DNA of 57,899 nt from JBGPRB01 sp964422155 (GTDB lineage: Bacteria; Chloroflexota; Dehalococcoidia; Dehalococcoidales; RBG-16-60-22). A program made the position numbers and the translations under genes. The DNA lies in assembly GCA_964422155.1 (NCBI GenBank), contig CAYQZZ010000005.1, positions 1 through 57,899 of the forward strand. The letters run 5' to 3'. Shown one piece after another: positions 40,532-49,245 of this stretch. The notes under the pieces were generated by a model, which made no database searches, was not told the origin of the DNA, and worked only from the letters and a program-made list of their open reading frames with translations. How positions within the stretch are numbered: position 1 is the stretch's first letter; the number at the start of each line of letters is the position of its first letter.

Positions 40532-40581
40532 AACGGGATACCTTTTGGATATTACTAAACACTCTCATCTATAATCACCTA

Positions 40582-41016
40582 TTATGGTTTAGGAGGCGGC
40601 GGTCCGGCCGGGCCCATGACATACTGCGGGGTCAGGGCTACGTTCATAAAAATCACAGGTTTATTGACGACCTTGAAGTTGAGCGGGCAGTGTATCGTGT
40701 CTTTAGGAATGTGAAGGACAGTAGGTTCGGTGATAATATGCTTTTCGCCTTCCTCGCCCAGCGACATCTCGATGACGGCATCGAACTCGGTGATGTCCAG
40801 CGAGTTAGCCCCGTAAAAATGCAGAAACTGGTCGAAGTCATGGGCATGAGCGTCCTTTACCATGAGAAACGGCTTGGTGATACAATTCCACAGGACAGAG
40901 AAGTTCTTTTCTCCCACCTCCTTATGCTGGCGGCTGAAGAATATTAACCTGGGACAGAATTGCCCTTTCACTATCGGGTTCTTGAAGAAATATTTACCGT
41001 ATTTATCTTTCGCCAT
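40582..41016 (-). CDS. Cupin-like protein
   Basis: 144 residues with a cupin-type beta-barrel pattern: DAHAHDFDQFLHFYG (HxHx.D..H metal-type motif), FDAVIEMSLGEEGEKHIITE, VLHIPKDTIHCPLNFK. The end is proline-rich (GPAGPPPPKP). Such small cupins often bind metal and act as dioxygenases, isomerases or ligand sensors; no specific role is assigned. It is last in an apparent operon with the acyl-CoA synthetase and the split-barrel gene, 54 bases after the latter. A terminator follows. Confidence 0.7.
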   Translation of the reverse strand: MAKDKYGKYFFKNPIVKGQFCPRLIFFSRQHKEVGEKNFSVLWNCITKPFLMVKDAHAHDFDQFLHFYGANSLDITEFDAVIEMSLGEEGEKHIITEPTVLHIPKDTIHCPLNFKVVNKPVIFMNVALTPQYVMGPAGPPPPKP

Positions 41017-41070
41017 GCTATTAAATCCTCGTTTTTTCGACTCAATGGAATAAAACCGGCAGCTTTTAGG

Positions 41071-41490
41071 CTAAAATTTGATACGCGGGATACTGGCTTC
41101 CTTCATATTGTCCGCCATCGTCCAGAAAAATGCTTCACCCTTGCGTATGGCGAATACCATCAGTAAAGGGTCTTCCGGCGACTTGACACCAAGGCCTTTG
41201 AGAAAACCCCTTTCTTCATAGAACCTCTTCCTGATAACAATATCATCAATAAAGTCTATCTTGCCGGTAACCCTCAAAATATTGCCTTTGGCAGAAAAGC
41301 ACACCTCCACCTTCTGGTTTTTCTTCAACTGCTTGGCCAGAGCTTTGGTAGATTCCGTGTTGAAATAGAATCCCGTGTCGTCGGCATAATGCATCCCCAT
41401 TGCCCTGACTCTGGGCTGGTCACCTTCTACCGTAGCCAGGTAGCAGGTTTTATTCTCATTAGCAAACTTGACGCACTCTTTAAAATCTAT
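41071..41490 (-). CDS. Pyridoxamine 5'-phosphate oxidase-like FMN-binding split barrel
   Basis: 139 residues with the split-barrel order: FKECVKFANENKTCYLAT, VEGDQPRVRAMGMHYADD, GFYFNTESTKALAKQLKKN, VEVCFSAKGNILRVTGKID, PEDPLLMVFAIRKGEAFFWT. Small members bind FMN or F420 and act as reductases. ATG 41400 would cut off the conserved first strand. The family-like frame continues upstream to an ATA codon (41490-41488) preceded by AGGAG with a 7-base gap, and no ATG, GTG or TTG is available between the stop at about 41515 and 41400. The start is therefore either a rare ATA or a changed ATG. Confidence 0.7.
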   Translation of the reverse strand: MDFKECVKFANENKTCYLATVEGDQPRVRAMGMHYADDTGFYFNTESTKALAKQLKKNQKVEVCFSAKGNILRVTGKIDFIDDIVIRKRFYEERGFLKGLGVKSPEDPLLMVFAIRKGEAFFWTMADNMKEASIPRIKF

Positions 41491-41530
41491 ATCTTTACTC
41501 CTTTTTTCGATTCACGGATATTTCAGAATT

Positions 41531-43111
41531 TCATTTACTGCCCTTGGGATTCCACCTGACGCTGGCATACCGGTCTCTCAGTTTGGGCTTTTCGATTTTA
41601 CCGGTGGGATTACGCGGCACGTCACCGAACAGAAGGATTCTGGGCCAGGCATACTTGGGCAGCTGCGGTTCGTAGTAAGCCCTCATCTCTTCCTCGCTCA
41701 GGTTAACGCCCTCCTTGGGTTGAACGACGGCAGCGACCACCTCGCCGTATCTATCGTCGGGAATACCGATAATGGCCACATCCTTGACCTTCGGCTGGCC
41801 GATAAGCACGGATTCGAGGTCGACCGGGTAGATGTTCTCGCCGCCGCTGATAATCAGGTCCTTCTTACGGTCGACATAAGAGATAAAGCCTTCTTCGTCC
41901 TGCTTGACCAGGTCGCCGGTATAGAGCCAGCCATTGCGCAGAGTTTCGGCTGTTTTTTCGGGGTTCTTGAAGTAGCATTTCATGATATTGGCGCCGCGGA
42001 GAATAATCTCGCCAACAGTGCCCGGAGGTACATCGTTACCTTTCTCATCAACGACCCGGGCATCAATATTTAGCCTGGGGTAGCCGAAAGAGCCGAGTTT
42101 ATGCAGGTTTTCCAGACCCAGGTGCATACACGGCCCGGCCGACTCGGTCAGGCCATAGTTTTCTTCGTAGTCGATATTCGGGAAATACTTCAGAAAGCGC
42201 CGGACCAGCACCGGTGGGATAGGCTGCGCGCCGGAGTGGACCAGACGCAGGGAACTCACGTCATAGTCCGATAGCTTCATTTCGCCTCTATCAAGGGCGG
42301 TAACGATGTCCTGCAACCACGGCACCAGAAGCATACAGATTGAAATTTTTTCCTTGTTGATGGTTTCCAGGATGAGTTTAGCGGTCACTCTCTCGCCGCC
42401 GGTGGTCAGGACAGCCCTGGCGCCGCCAATCAGGCTGCCGAACCAGTGCATTTTACCGCCGGTATGGTAGAGGGGCTGGATAAGGAGGAAGCAGTCCTTC
42501 CTGGTCTCCCGGTGGGAAAAGTTCTCGTTGACGGCGGTGTGTTCCAGGCTGCGGTGGCAGAGGAGAGTAGCTTTCGGGTCGCCCGTCGTGCCGGAGGTAA
42601 AGTATAAACCGGCTTCATCCTCGCCATTCAGCAGGATTTGGGGGGGTACGGGAGAGGATTTAGCCAGCACGGCATCATAAGACTCCATACCTTTAGGGAG
42701 TTTTTCACCTTCGAAGATATATTTCTTTATCGTCGGCAGTTCTTTGCGGATTTCCTCCACGCGGTCGGTGAAGTCCTGGTCCAGAATCATAATCTTGGGT
42801 TCGGCAATATCGACGCAGTATTTAATCTGACGGCTGATGAACCTGAAGTTGAGAGGCGCGGCTATGGCGCCTGTCTTCAGAATGCCGAAATATGCCTCGA
42901 GCCACTTAATGGAATTCATCATAAGATGCATGACGACATCGCCTTTCTTAATGCCCCTGGCAATAAGGGCATTGGCCACGCGATTGGCATTGTCGTCGAA
43001 CTCTTTCCAGGTAATCGCCTTTCTAAAATTCTTGCTCGGCGCTATTTCAATTAAAGCAGTCGAATTTGGGGTCAACCTGGCATTTCTGGCAAGCATTTCC
43101 GTGATAGTCAT
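41531..43111 (-). CDS. AMP-dependent acyl-CoA synthetase
   Basis: A 526-residue ANL-family ligase that activates a carboxylic acid to its CoA thioester through an acyl-AMP. The P-loop is YFTSGTTGDPKATLL, A5 is NYGLTESAGP, A7 is WLYTGDLVKQDEEGFISYVD, and the final Lys is in NPTGKIEKPKL. It can feed acyl-CoA into the beta-oxidation island at 9091-15438. ATG 43111 has AAGGAG 8 bases upstream; a GTG at 43129 is less likely. First gene in a three-gene operon with the FMN split barrel and the cupin. Confidence 0.92.
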   Translation of the reverse strand: MTITEMLARNARLTPNSTALIEIAPSKNFRKAITWKEFDDNANRVANALIARGIKKGDVVMHLMMNSIKWLEAYFGILKTGAIAAPLNFRFISRQIKYCVDIAEPKIMILDQDFTDRVEEIRKELPTIKKYIFEGEKLPKGMESYDAVLAKSSPVPPQILLNGEDEAGLYFTSGTTGDPKATLLCHRSLEHTAVNENFSHRETRKDCFLLIQPLYHTGGKMHWFGSLIGGARAVLTTGGERVTAKLILETINKEKISICMLLVPWLQDIVTALDRGEMKLSDYDVSSLRLVHSGAQPIPPVLVRRFLKYFPNIDYEENYGLTESAGPCMHLGLENLHKLGSFGYPRLNIDARVVDEKGNDVPPGTVGEIILRGANIMKCYFKNPEKTAETLRNGWLYTGDLVKQDEEGFISYVDRKKDLIISGGENIYPVDLESVLIGQPKVKDVAIIGIPDDRYGEVVAAVVQPKEGVNLSEEEMRAYYEPQLPKYAWPRILLFGDVPRNPTGKIEKPKLRDRYASVRWNPKGSK

Positions 43112-43296
43112 AATCCTGGCTCCTTCCACCTTACATTTGCATGAATGTTTCCGGGAAAATTATATTCATGAAGTAACTGTAACCTGACGAGAGGAAAATT
43201 ACCTTAGCTAAGTCTTTTTCTGGATTGCCACTGGCGGGCGTGGTGAACACGATTGATTATAGTCTATAAAAACGTAAAATGTCAATTCACTCAGCT

Positions 43297-43325
43297 TTGA
43301 GAGCAAGGTAGCGCTGTGTTATAAT
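43297..43325 (+). promoter_or_regulatory. Sigma70-type promoter for prfA-prmC
   Basis: TTGAGA (43297-43302), 17 bases, TATAAT (43320-43325), 22 bases before the prfA ATG. Close to consensus. Confidence 0.8.
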
Positions 43326-43347
43326 TCTGGTAAGGGAAAGACATAAA

Positions 43348-44418
43348 ATGATAGAACAACTCGATAAAATTGAGAAACGTTACCAGGAGATAGACGAGAA
43401 ACTGGCTCAGACCGAGGTGGCGACCAATCTCAGCCAGGTGCAGGCTCTGGCGCAGGAGCGGGCCGGGCTGGTAGAAGTAATTACGAAATACCGTAAATAT
43501 AAGAAAGCGGTAAAGGAACTGGAAGACGTTAAGTCGATGCACGATACGGGACTTGACGAGGAAATGACAACTATGGTCAAGCAGGAGATGGCATCTCTGG
43601 AAACGAAGCTTGAAAAGTTAACGGAAGAGCTCAGACAGGCCCTTTTGCCCAGGGACCCCAACGATGAGAAGGATATCATCATGGAAATAAGAGCAGGGAC
43701 GGGGGGCAATGAAGCCGCTCTCTTCGCCGCCGACCTCTTTCGCATGTACAGTCGCCACGCGCAGAGCCACGGCTGGAAAGCCGATGTCATCAGCATCAGC
43801 GAGAGCGGCATCGGCGGCTTTAAAGAGATAATATTCGAGGTAAAAGGCAGGGGCGCTTTCAGTCGTCTGAAATACGAAAGCGGCGTGCATCGCGTGCAGC
43901 GCGTGCCGGTCACCGAGGCTTCCGGCAGGATTCATACCTCTACGGCTACGGTGGCTGTCCTGCCCAAGGCGGAGGAGGTAGACATAGCTATCAATCCCGA
44001 CGACCTGAAAATCGATGTTTTTCACAGCGGCGGGGCCGGCGGGCAGAACGTAAATAAGGTAGCCACGGCTATCCGCGTCACACACCTTCCCACGGGAATG
44101 GTCGTCGTCTGCCAGGACGAACGTTCCCAGCTACAGAATAAAGTAAAAGCGCTTTCGGTGCTGCGCACGCGGCTACTGGACATAGAACGGCGCAAACAGG
44201 AGGAAGAAATAACCTCACAGAGGCGCTCACAGGTTGGCACCGGTGAGCGCGCCGAAAAGATAAGGACCTATAATTATCCCCAGGACCGTGTCTCCGACCA
44301 CCGCATCAATCTCACCCTTCATAACCTGCCGCGCTTCATGGATGGAGAGCTGGATGAGCTTATCGACACTCTAGCCACTAACGAGCAGGCCAAGCAGCTC
44401 GAGGAACAGAAAGTGTGA
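43348..44418 (+). CDS. prfA: Peptide chain release factor 1
   Basis: Reads UAA and UAG stop codons and triggers peptide release. 356 residues. The GGQ motif is in HSGGAGGQNVNKVATAIRVT. The codon-reading PxT motif is PVT in RVQRVPVTEASGRIHTS, which marks RF1 rather than RF2 (SPF). The end overlaps the prmC start by 4 bases (GTGTGA). Confidence 0.96.
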   Translation: MIEQLDKIEKRYQEIDEKLAQTEVATNLSQVQALAQERAGLVEVITKYRKYKKAVKELEDVKSMHDTGLDEEMTTMVKQEMASLETKLEKLTEELRQALLPRDPNDEKDIIMEIRAGTGGNEAALFAADLFRMYSRHAQSHGWKADVISISESGIGGFKEIIFEVKGRGAFSRLKYESGVHRVQRVPVTEASGRIHTSTATVAVLPKAEEVDIAINPDDLKIDVFHSGGAGGQNVNKVATAIRVTHLPTGMVVVCQDERSQLQNKVKALSVLRTRLLDIERRKQEEEITSQRRSQVGTGERAEKIRTYNYPQDRVSDHRINLTLHNLPRFMDGELDELIDTLATNEQAKQLEEQKV

Positions 44419-45269
44419 ACCGTAGACAGGCGTTAGCTCAAGCCCGCGAGACTCTGGCAGATAACAATATCGACGATGCCTCCCTGGAAGGTGAGATTCT
44501 CTTAAGACATGTGCTGGGAATAAACCGCAGCCAGCTATTTTCAGACCTCGATGGCAATGTAAGCCCTGCCCAGGCAGAAAGCCTGAGAAAGCTCCTGGAG
44601 CGCCGCCTGAGCGGGGAGCCTTCGGCCTACATTACCGGGCACCGCGAGTTCTACGGCCTCGATTTCAAAGTAAACCGTCATGTCCTTATTCCCCGCCCCG
44701 AGAGCGAACTGCTGGTAGAGAAAGCCCTCAGCCTGTGCCGGAGCCATGCTATGTCCATAATCGCCGATATCGGCACCGGCTGCGGCGCTATCGCTATCTG
44801 CCTGGCGAAAAATCTGGCGGCGGCGACCATTTACGCTACCGATATATCATCTCAGGCGCTGGAAGTCGCCGGGGAAAACTGCCGGAGACATGGAGTAACG
44901 GATAAGGTCGTTCTTTTACAGGGCGATATGCTGAGAGCTCTGACGGAGCCTGTCGACCTGATAGTTGCCAATCTACCGTATGTCAGGGAAGCGGAATTGG
45001 CTGGTAGCGGTCCTTTAAGCTTCGAACCGAAGCTGGCATTAGACGGCGGGGCAGACGGTCTGGCCGGGATAAGCATTTTATGCCGCCAGGCAGGTAAGAA
45101 GCTCCGCAACAACGGAAGTATGCTCCTGGAGATAGGGCAGGGCCAGGCGGAGGCCGTGAAGGCTATTTTATATGAAAGCTTCCCGTCAGCCATGATTGAA
45201 ATCGACCGGGACCTGGCCGGTATCGAGCGTGTTATGAGCCTGTGTTTGACACAGCACCAGATACAATGA
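44415..45269 (+). CDS. prmC: Release factor glutamine methyltransferase
   Basis: Methylates the GGQ glutamine of release factors with SAM. 284 residues: N-terminal helical domain, HREFYGLDFKVNRHVLIPRP, SAM loop IADIGTGCGAIAICLA. The family's NPPY motif is NLPY (ANLPYVREAEL). The start is GTG 44415, overlapping the prfA stop, so the pair is translationally coupled. The substitution of the first Pro also occurs in relatives, so loss of function is not implied. Confidence 0.92.
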   Translation: MNRRQALAQARETLADNNIDDASLEGEILLRHVLGINRSQLFSDLDGNVSPAQAESLRKLLERRLSGEPSAYITGHREFYGLDFKVNRHVLIPRPESELLVEKALSLCRSHAMSIIADIGTGCGAIAICLAKNLAAATIYATDISSQALEVAGENCRRHGVTDKVVLLQGDMLRALTEPVDLIVANLPYVREAELAGSGPLSFEPKLALDGGADGLAGISILCRQAGKKLRNNGSMLLEIGQGQAEAVKAILYESFPSAMIEIDRDLAGIERVMSLCLTQHQIQ

Positions 45270-45334
45270 TAAATTATTTTTGAATTCCGTAAAGACCATA
45301 TTTTCAAAAAATCTCGAGAAAGAGCGTTCATCAG

Positions 45335-46132
45335 ATGAATATCGTTGTTTGTGTTAAACAGGTCATTGACCCCGAAGCGCCGCCGGCCAGCTTTAAAATC
45401 GATGCCGCCGCCAATAAAGCCGAAATGCACGGCGCGCCGCCGGTAATCGACCCTTATGGGGAATATGCGGTGGAGGCTTCTTTGAAAGTCAAGGAAGCCA
45501 GGGGCGGGAAAGTCACGGTGATGAGCCTGGGTATAAACCTGCTGCGTGAAGTGGTGAAGAAACCGCTCGCCATGGGCGCCGATGAGCTCATCTTACTCGA
45601 AGACGAAGCTTATAACGGCGGCGACGGCTGGTCGACGGCCAGCGCTCTCGCCATGGCCATCAAAAAGAAAGGAAGTTATGACCTTATCCTGTGCGGCCGC
45701 GAAGCCTCGGACACCAACGCCGGACAGACCGGGGCCGCTATCGCCGAGGTGCTCGGGCTGCCCTGTGTCACTCTGGTGCGCAAGATAGACGTCACCGATG
45801 GTAAACTCAGGGTAGAGAGAGTTAATTCCGCCGGCTATGACGTTATCGAGGTGCCCCTCCCGGCGGTATTGACCGTAAGCAATGAAATCGGCCAACCGCG
45901 CTACCCGACGATAAAAGGAATTATGGCGGCCAAGAAGATAGAGCCGATTGTCTGGAAACCGGCTGATATCGGCATCGAAGCATCCCGCTTGGGCACTAAA
46001 GGGCGGCGTACTAGGATGCGCAGACTATTTCAGCCGGTCCACGAAGGAAAATGCGAACTAGCCGCAGGAGACAGCCCGGAAGAGATGGCGGTAAACCTGG
46101 CGAAGAAACTCAGGGAAGCCAGGATACTGTGA
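45335..46132 (+). CDS. etfB: Electron transfer flavoprotein, beta subunit
   Basis: 265 residues with the EtfB pattern: NIVVCVKQVIDPEAPPASFK, YGEYAVEASLKVKEARGGKV, LILCGREASDTNAGQTGAAI and the family signature region VNSAGYDVIEVPLPAVLTVS. With EtfA it carries electrons from acyl-CoA dehydrogenases to a membrane or soluble acceptor. Whether it bifurcates electrons cannot be decided here. etfA follows 54 bases later. Confidence 0.93.
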   Translation: MNIVVCVKQVIDPEAPPASFKIDAAANKAEMHGAPPVIDPYGEYAVEASLKVKEARGGKVTVMSLGINLLREVVKKPLAMGADELILLEDEAYNGGDGWSTASALAMAIKKKGSYDLILCGREASDTNAGQTGAAIAEVLGLPCVTLVRKIDVTDGKLRVERVNSAGYDVIEVPLPAVLTVSNEIGQPRYPTIKGIMAAKKIEPIVWKPADIGIEASRLGTKGRRTRMRRLFQPVHEGKCELAAGDSPEEMAVNLAKKLREARIL

Positions 46133-46186
46133 ACCGTCTTAACAAGTTTTTAACAATTCTGACTTATGATAGAGGTGATTTAAACT

Positions 46187-47185
46187 ATGCCCGATTATAA
46201 AGGTATAGCCGTTTACTGTGAAGCTAAAGGTGATAAGCTTTTACCCATCGCTGCGGAAGGACTCGGCATAGGCAGGAAGCTGGCGGACAACCTGGGGCAG
46301 GAGCTAGCGGCGGTGCTGGTCGGCAGTAATATCGGCGGAATGGCCCAGCAGGCTATTGCCTGTGGCGCCGATAAAGTCTATGTCGTTGACGACCCCCTGC
46401 TCAAAGACTACCAGACCGATGCGTACGTCAGCGTCATGGAAAAAGTGGTTAACCAGGTAAAGCCGCAGGTCATTATCATGGGACAGACCGATGCCGGACG
46501 CGACCTGGCACCGAGACTGGCTTTCAGGCTGGGGACGGCGGTTACGATGGACTGCGTCGACCTGGCTATCGACCCTGACTCAAAACGGCTGCTGCAAACC
46601 AAGCCGGTCTACGGCGGCAACGCTCAGGCAGTCTTTACGACCGAGACCGACCCGCAGATGGTTACGATACGTACCAAAGCTATGGCTGCCCTCGAACCGG
46701 ATGCTTCCAGGAAGGGGGAAGTCATTAATATTACGGCGGGACTGGAGGCATCCGGCATCAGGACAAAGATTCTGGACAGGGTGGTTGAAGAGGTAGCCGG
46801 TATAAAAATAGAGGATGCGCAGGTAGTGGTTGCCGGAGGCAGGGGAATCGGCAGTGCCGAAGGATTCAAGCAGTTGGAAGAGCTGGCCAAGCTGTTCAAG
46901 GGGGCGGTAGGCGCCAGCCGACCTCCCTGCGATAACGGCTGGATGCCGGACACCGTACAGATAGGCTTGACCGGCAAAATTATAGCTCCCGAACTCTATA
47001 TCGCCGTTGCCGTATCAGGCTCCAGCCAGCACATGAGCGGTTGCTCGGGGTCGAAGACTATTATCGCTATCAATAAAGACCGCGAGGCCAATATCTTCCG
47101 GCAGGCGCGCTTCGGCGTGGTTGGTGACTGGAAAAAGGTACTACCGGCCTTTACACAAAAAATAAAGGAGCTTATTGCTTCGTAA
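46187..47185 (+). CDS. etfA: Electron transfer flavoprotein, alpha subunit
   Basis: 332 residues. The C-terminal FAD domain has VVAGGRGIGSAEGFK, VGASRPPCDNGWMP, QIGLTGKIIAPELYIAVAVS, GSSQHMSGCSGSKTIIAINK and FGVVGDWKKVLPAF, all typical of EtfA. AGAGGTG lies before the ATG. It forms a pair with etfB and probably serves the acyl-CoA dehydrogenases at 12961 and 14311. Confidence 0.95.
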   Translation: MPDYKGIAVYCEAKGDKLLPIAAEGLGIGRKLADNLGQELAAVLVGSNIGGMAQQAIACGADKVYVVDDPLLKDYQTDAYVSVMEKVVNQVKPQVIIMGQTDAGRDLAPRLAFRLGTAVTMDCVDLAIDPDSKRLLQTKPVYGGNAQAVFTTETDPQMVTIRTKAMAALEPDASRKGEVINITAGLEASGIRTKILDRVVEEVAGIKIEDAQVVVAGGRGIGSAEGFKQLEELAKLFKGAVGASRPPCDNGWMPDTVQIGLTGKIIAPELYIAVAVSGSSQHMSGCSGSKTIIAINKDREANIFRQARFGVVGDWKKVLPAFTQKIKELIAS

Positions 47186-47234
47186 GCATAACACAAACAT
47201 GCCGGTTATAGGAGAATATTAGCAGTGACTTAAT

Positions 47235-47306
47235 GTCATTCTGAGTCCTTCAGCGGAAGGACGAAGAATCCGTAACCATTATTATGAGGGACTCTTTCAG
47301 AATGAC
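47235..47306. repeat. Dispersed inverted repeat
   Basis: GTCATTCTGAGTCCTTCAGC at the left, GAATCCGTAACCATT in the middle and CTCTTTCAGAATGAC at the right. GTCATTCTGA and TCAGAATGAC are perfect outer arms. Confidence 0.8.
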
Positions 47307-47334
47307 AATAATCGATAACTTAGTTATAGTTGTC

Positions 47335-47363
47335 TTGAACGTAAAATAACATTTTGTTATAAT
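47335..47363 (+). promoter_or_regulatory. Sigma70-type promoter for the NEW3/ABC operon
   Basis: TTGAAC (47335-47340), 17 bases, TATAAT (47358-47363), 60 bases before the ATG at 47424. Confidence 0.75.
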
Positions 47364-47423
47364 ATTTGGGTAATTAAAAATCGGCTCTTCAACAATAAAT
47401 AGTTTTTGTGAGGTGGTATTGCG

Positions 47424-48296
47424 ATGAAAATGGCGAGACTTATATCTTTTCTCATAGTCCTGGTAACGGCGCTATCAATATTCTGCCTACCCGGCGTGGC
47501 TTTAGCCCAGGATGAAACCCCGACCCTGGCTGATAATATCACGATGTCGACACAGTACCCTAAAATCGACGCTATTGCTACGGGTACGTTTCAGTTCAGC
47601 GTGGAACTTAATTACAAGGGCGCCAAAGACCGTATTTTTGACCTGAACGCCTCGGTACCCCAGGGTTGGGATGTGTATATCACCCCGCAATATGATGCAT
47701 CAAAAAGAATATCATCAATATCATTAAAGTCTTCTTACTCCGGCGTGAGCGAAACTTTGCAAGTGACTACCAGCCCTCTTTCCTGGCCATTACCCGACCC
47801 CGGAGAATACAAAATAAAGCTGCAGGCAGTTGCAGATAATGTAGAAGGTAGTATCAACCTGATTGCGAAGGTAACGGCTAAATATCTCCTGACCGCCGAG
47901 CCATCAAACCAGTATTATAATACCACCGCCAAGGCCGGTCAGGATAATACTTTCTCAGTAAAGGTCACCAATACAGGTACGGCTCCTATTGACAATATCA
48001 ATTTCTCTTCAGACAAACCTGAAGGCTGGGAGATAACGCCTAACATAGATAAGATAGACCTTCTGGAGACTTTGGGCGAAAAAACGGTTGACTTTAATAT
48101 CAAACCGCCGCCGAAGACGGTAGCCGGGGACTATATGATTACCCTCACGGTGTCAGGGAAACAGGCTTCGGCTGAGAGAATGTACATAAGGGTTACTGTA
48201 GAAACTCCCACTATCTGGGGATGGGTCGGCATAATCATAATATTGATAGTGGTTGTCGGTCTGATTGTCATTTTTATGCGGTTCGGGCGGCGATAG
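47424..48296 (+). CDS. Exported NEW3-domain protein, membrane-anchored
   Basis: 290 residues. A signal peptide (residues 1-29, ending GVALA before QDE) is followed by two beta-sandwich repeats. The second, from about residue 165 (AGQDNTFSVKVTNTGTAPID, EGWEITPNIDKIDLLE, AGDYMITLTVSGKQASAERM), is an NPCBM-associated NEW3 domain. A C-terminal helix (GWVGIIIILIVVVGLIVIFM) anchors it with the bulk outside. It starts an operon with an ABC ATPase and permease and likely acts as the extracytoplasmic partner of that transporter. GAGGTGG precedes the ATG. Confidence 0.85.
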   Translation: MKMARLISFLIVLVTALSIFCLPGVALAQDETPTLADNITMSTQYPKIDAIATGTFQFSVELNYKGAKDRIFDLNASVPQGWDVYITPQYDASKRISSISLKSSYSGVSETLQVTTSPLSWPLPDPGEYKIKLQAVADNVEGSINLIAKVTAKYLLTAEPSNQYYNTTAKAGQDNTFSVKVTNTGTAPIDNINFSSDKPEGWEITPNIDKIDLLETLGEKTVDFNIKPPPKTVAGDYMITLTVSGKQASAERMYIRVTVETPTIWGWVGIIIILIVVVGLIVIFMRFGRR

Positions 48297-48299
48297 CAG

Positions 48300-49241
48300 A
48301 TGATGGATAAACTGGCTATAGAAACAAAGGACCTGACCAAAAACTACGGCAAGGTCACCGTGGTTGACCACCTCAATTTACATGTTAAGGAAACCGAGGT
48401 GTTCGGCCTTTTAGGGCCTAACGGCGCCGGGAAAACGACCACAATTCTCATGATGCTGGGACTGACCGAACCGGTATCCGGTTCAGTCAGAGTGTTTGGA
48501 TTCGACTCCACCCGGGAACCCATCAAGGTCAAGCGAATTGTGGGCTATCTCCCGGAAACGGTCGGTTTTTACGATAACCTCACCGCCCGTGAAAACCTGG
48601 AGTTTATTGCCGACCTCAACAATATCAGCCGGGCAGAATCGAAGCAAAGGGTAGATAAAGCGCTGGAGATGGTGGGACTAACTGCCGAAAGGGACATGCT
48701 TACCGGTAAGTTCTCCCGTGGTATGAAACAACGCCTGGGTATTGCCGACGTGTTAATCAAAGAGCCGAAACTAATTATCCTTGATGAGCCCACCTCTGGC
48801 CTCGACCCCCAGGGTATCAACCAGCTCCTTGACCTTATCGCCGGTCTGCCCAAGATGGGGACGACCGTATTACTATCTTCACACCAGCTTTATCAGGTGC
48901 AGAGGGTATGCCAAAGTATCGGCATACTTTCCAAGGGCAAGATGGTGATAGAAGGCTCTATAGATGAGCTGGGCAGGGAAGCTATGGCGGGAGGACGCTA
49001 TATCATAGAGATTGAAACGGCCGAACCAAAAGCAGAGCTCGCCGATATCGTCAGAAAAGTCCAGGGCGTGGAAAAAGTCGAGGCTGATGGGAATATACTT
49101 AAAATCAGCACCAACTCCGATTTGCGGTCGCAGATTGCCAAGGCGGTGGTGGATAGCAATGCTCTGCTGGTGCAGATGAAATTACACGAGTTTTCTCTGG
49201 ATGATATCTATATGAAATATTTTAAGGAAAGCCAGGATTGA
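48300..49241 (+). CDS. ABC transporter ATP-binding protein
   Basis: 313-residue ATPase. Walker A is GPNGAGKTTTILMML, the signature is FSRGMKQRLGIA, Walker B is LIILDEPTSGLDPQG and the switch His is in LLSSHQL. The C-terminal extension of about 80 residues is usual for ABC-2 exporter ATPases (CcmA/NatA/gliding-type). It follows the NEW3 gene by 3 bases and precedes the permease by 4, so all three are co-translated. Confidence 0.93.
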   Translation: MMDKLAIETKDLTKNYGKVTVVDHLNLHVKETEVFGLLGPNGAGKTTTILMMLGLTEPVSGSVRVFGFDSTREPIKVKRIVGYLPETVGFYDNLTARENLEFIADLNNISRAESKQRVDKALEMVGLTAERDMLTGKFSRGMKQRLGIADVLIKEPKLIILDEPTSGLDPQGINQLLDLIAGLPKMGTTVLLSSHQLYQVQRVCQSIGILSKGKMVIEGSIDELGREAMAGGRYIIEIETAEPKAELADIVRKVQGVEKVEADGNILKISTNSDLRSQIAKAVVDSNALLVQMKLHEFSLDDIYMKYFKESQD

Positions 49242-49245
49242 CATA

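Larger units (their letters stand above)
40190..40581. other. Intergenic region upstream of hppA
   Basis: 392 bases without a gene. From right to left on the minus strand it holds a family B repeat (40456-40531), A/T-rich sequence, the cupin-operon terminator (40301-40336) and the hppA leader with TATAAA near 40236, a weak -10 candidate. No riboswitch was recognised. Confidence 0.45.
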
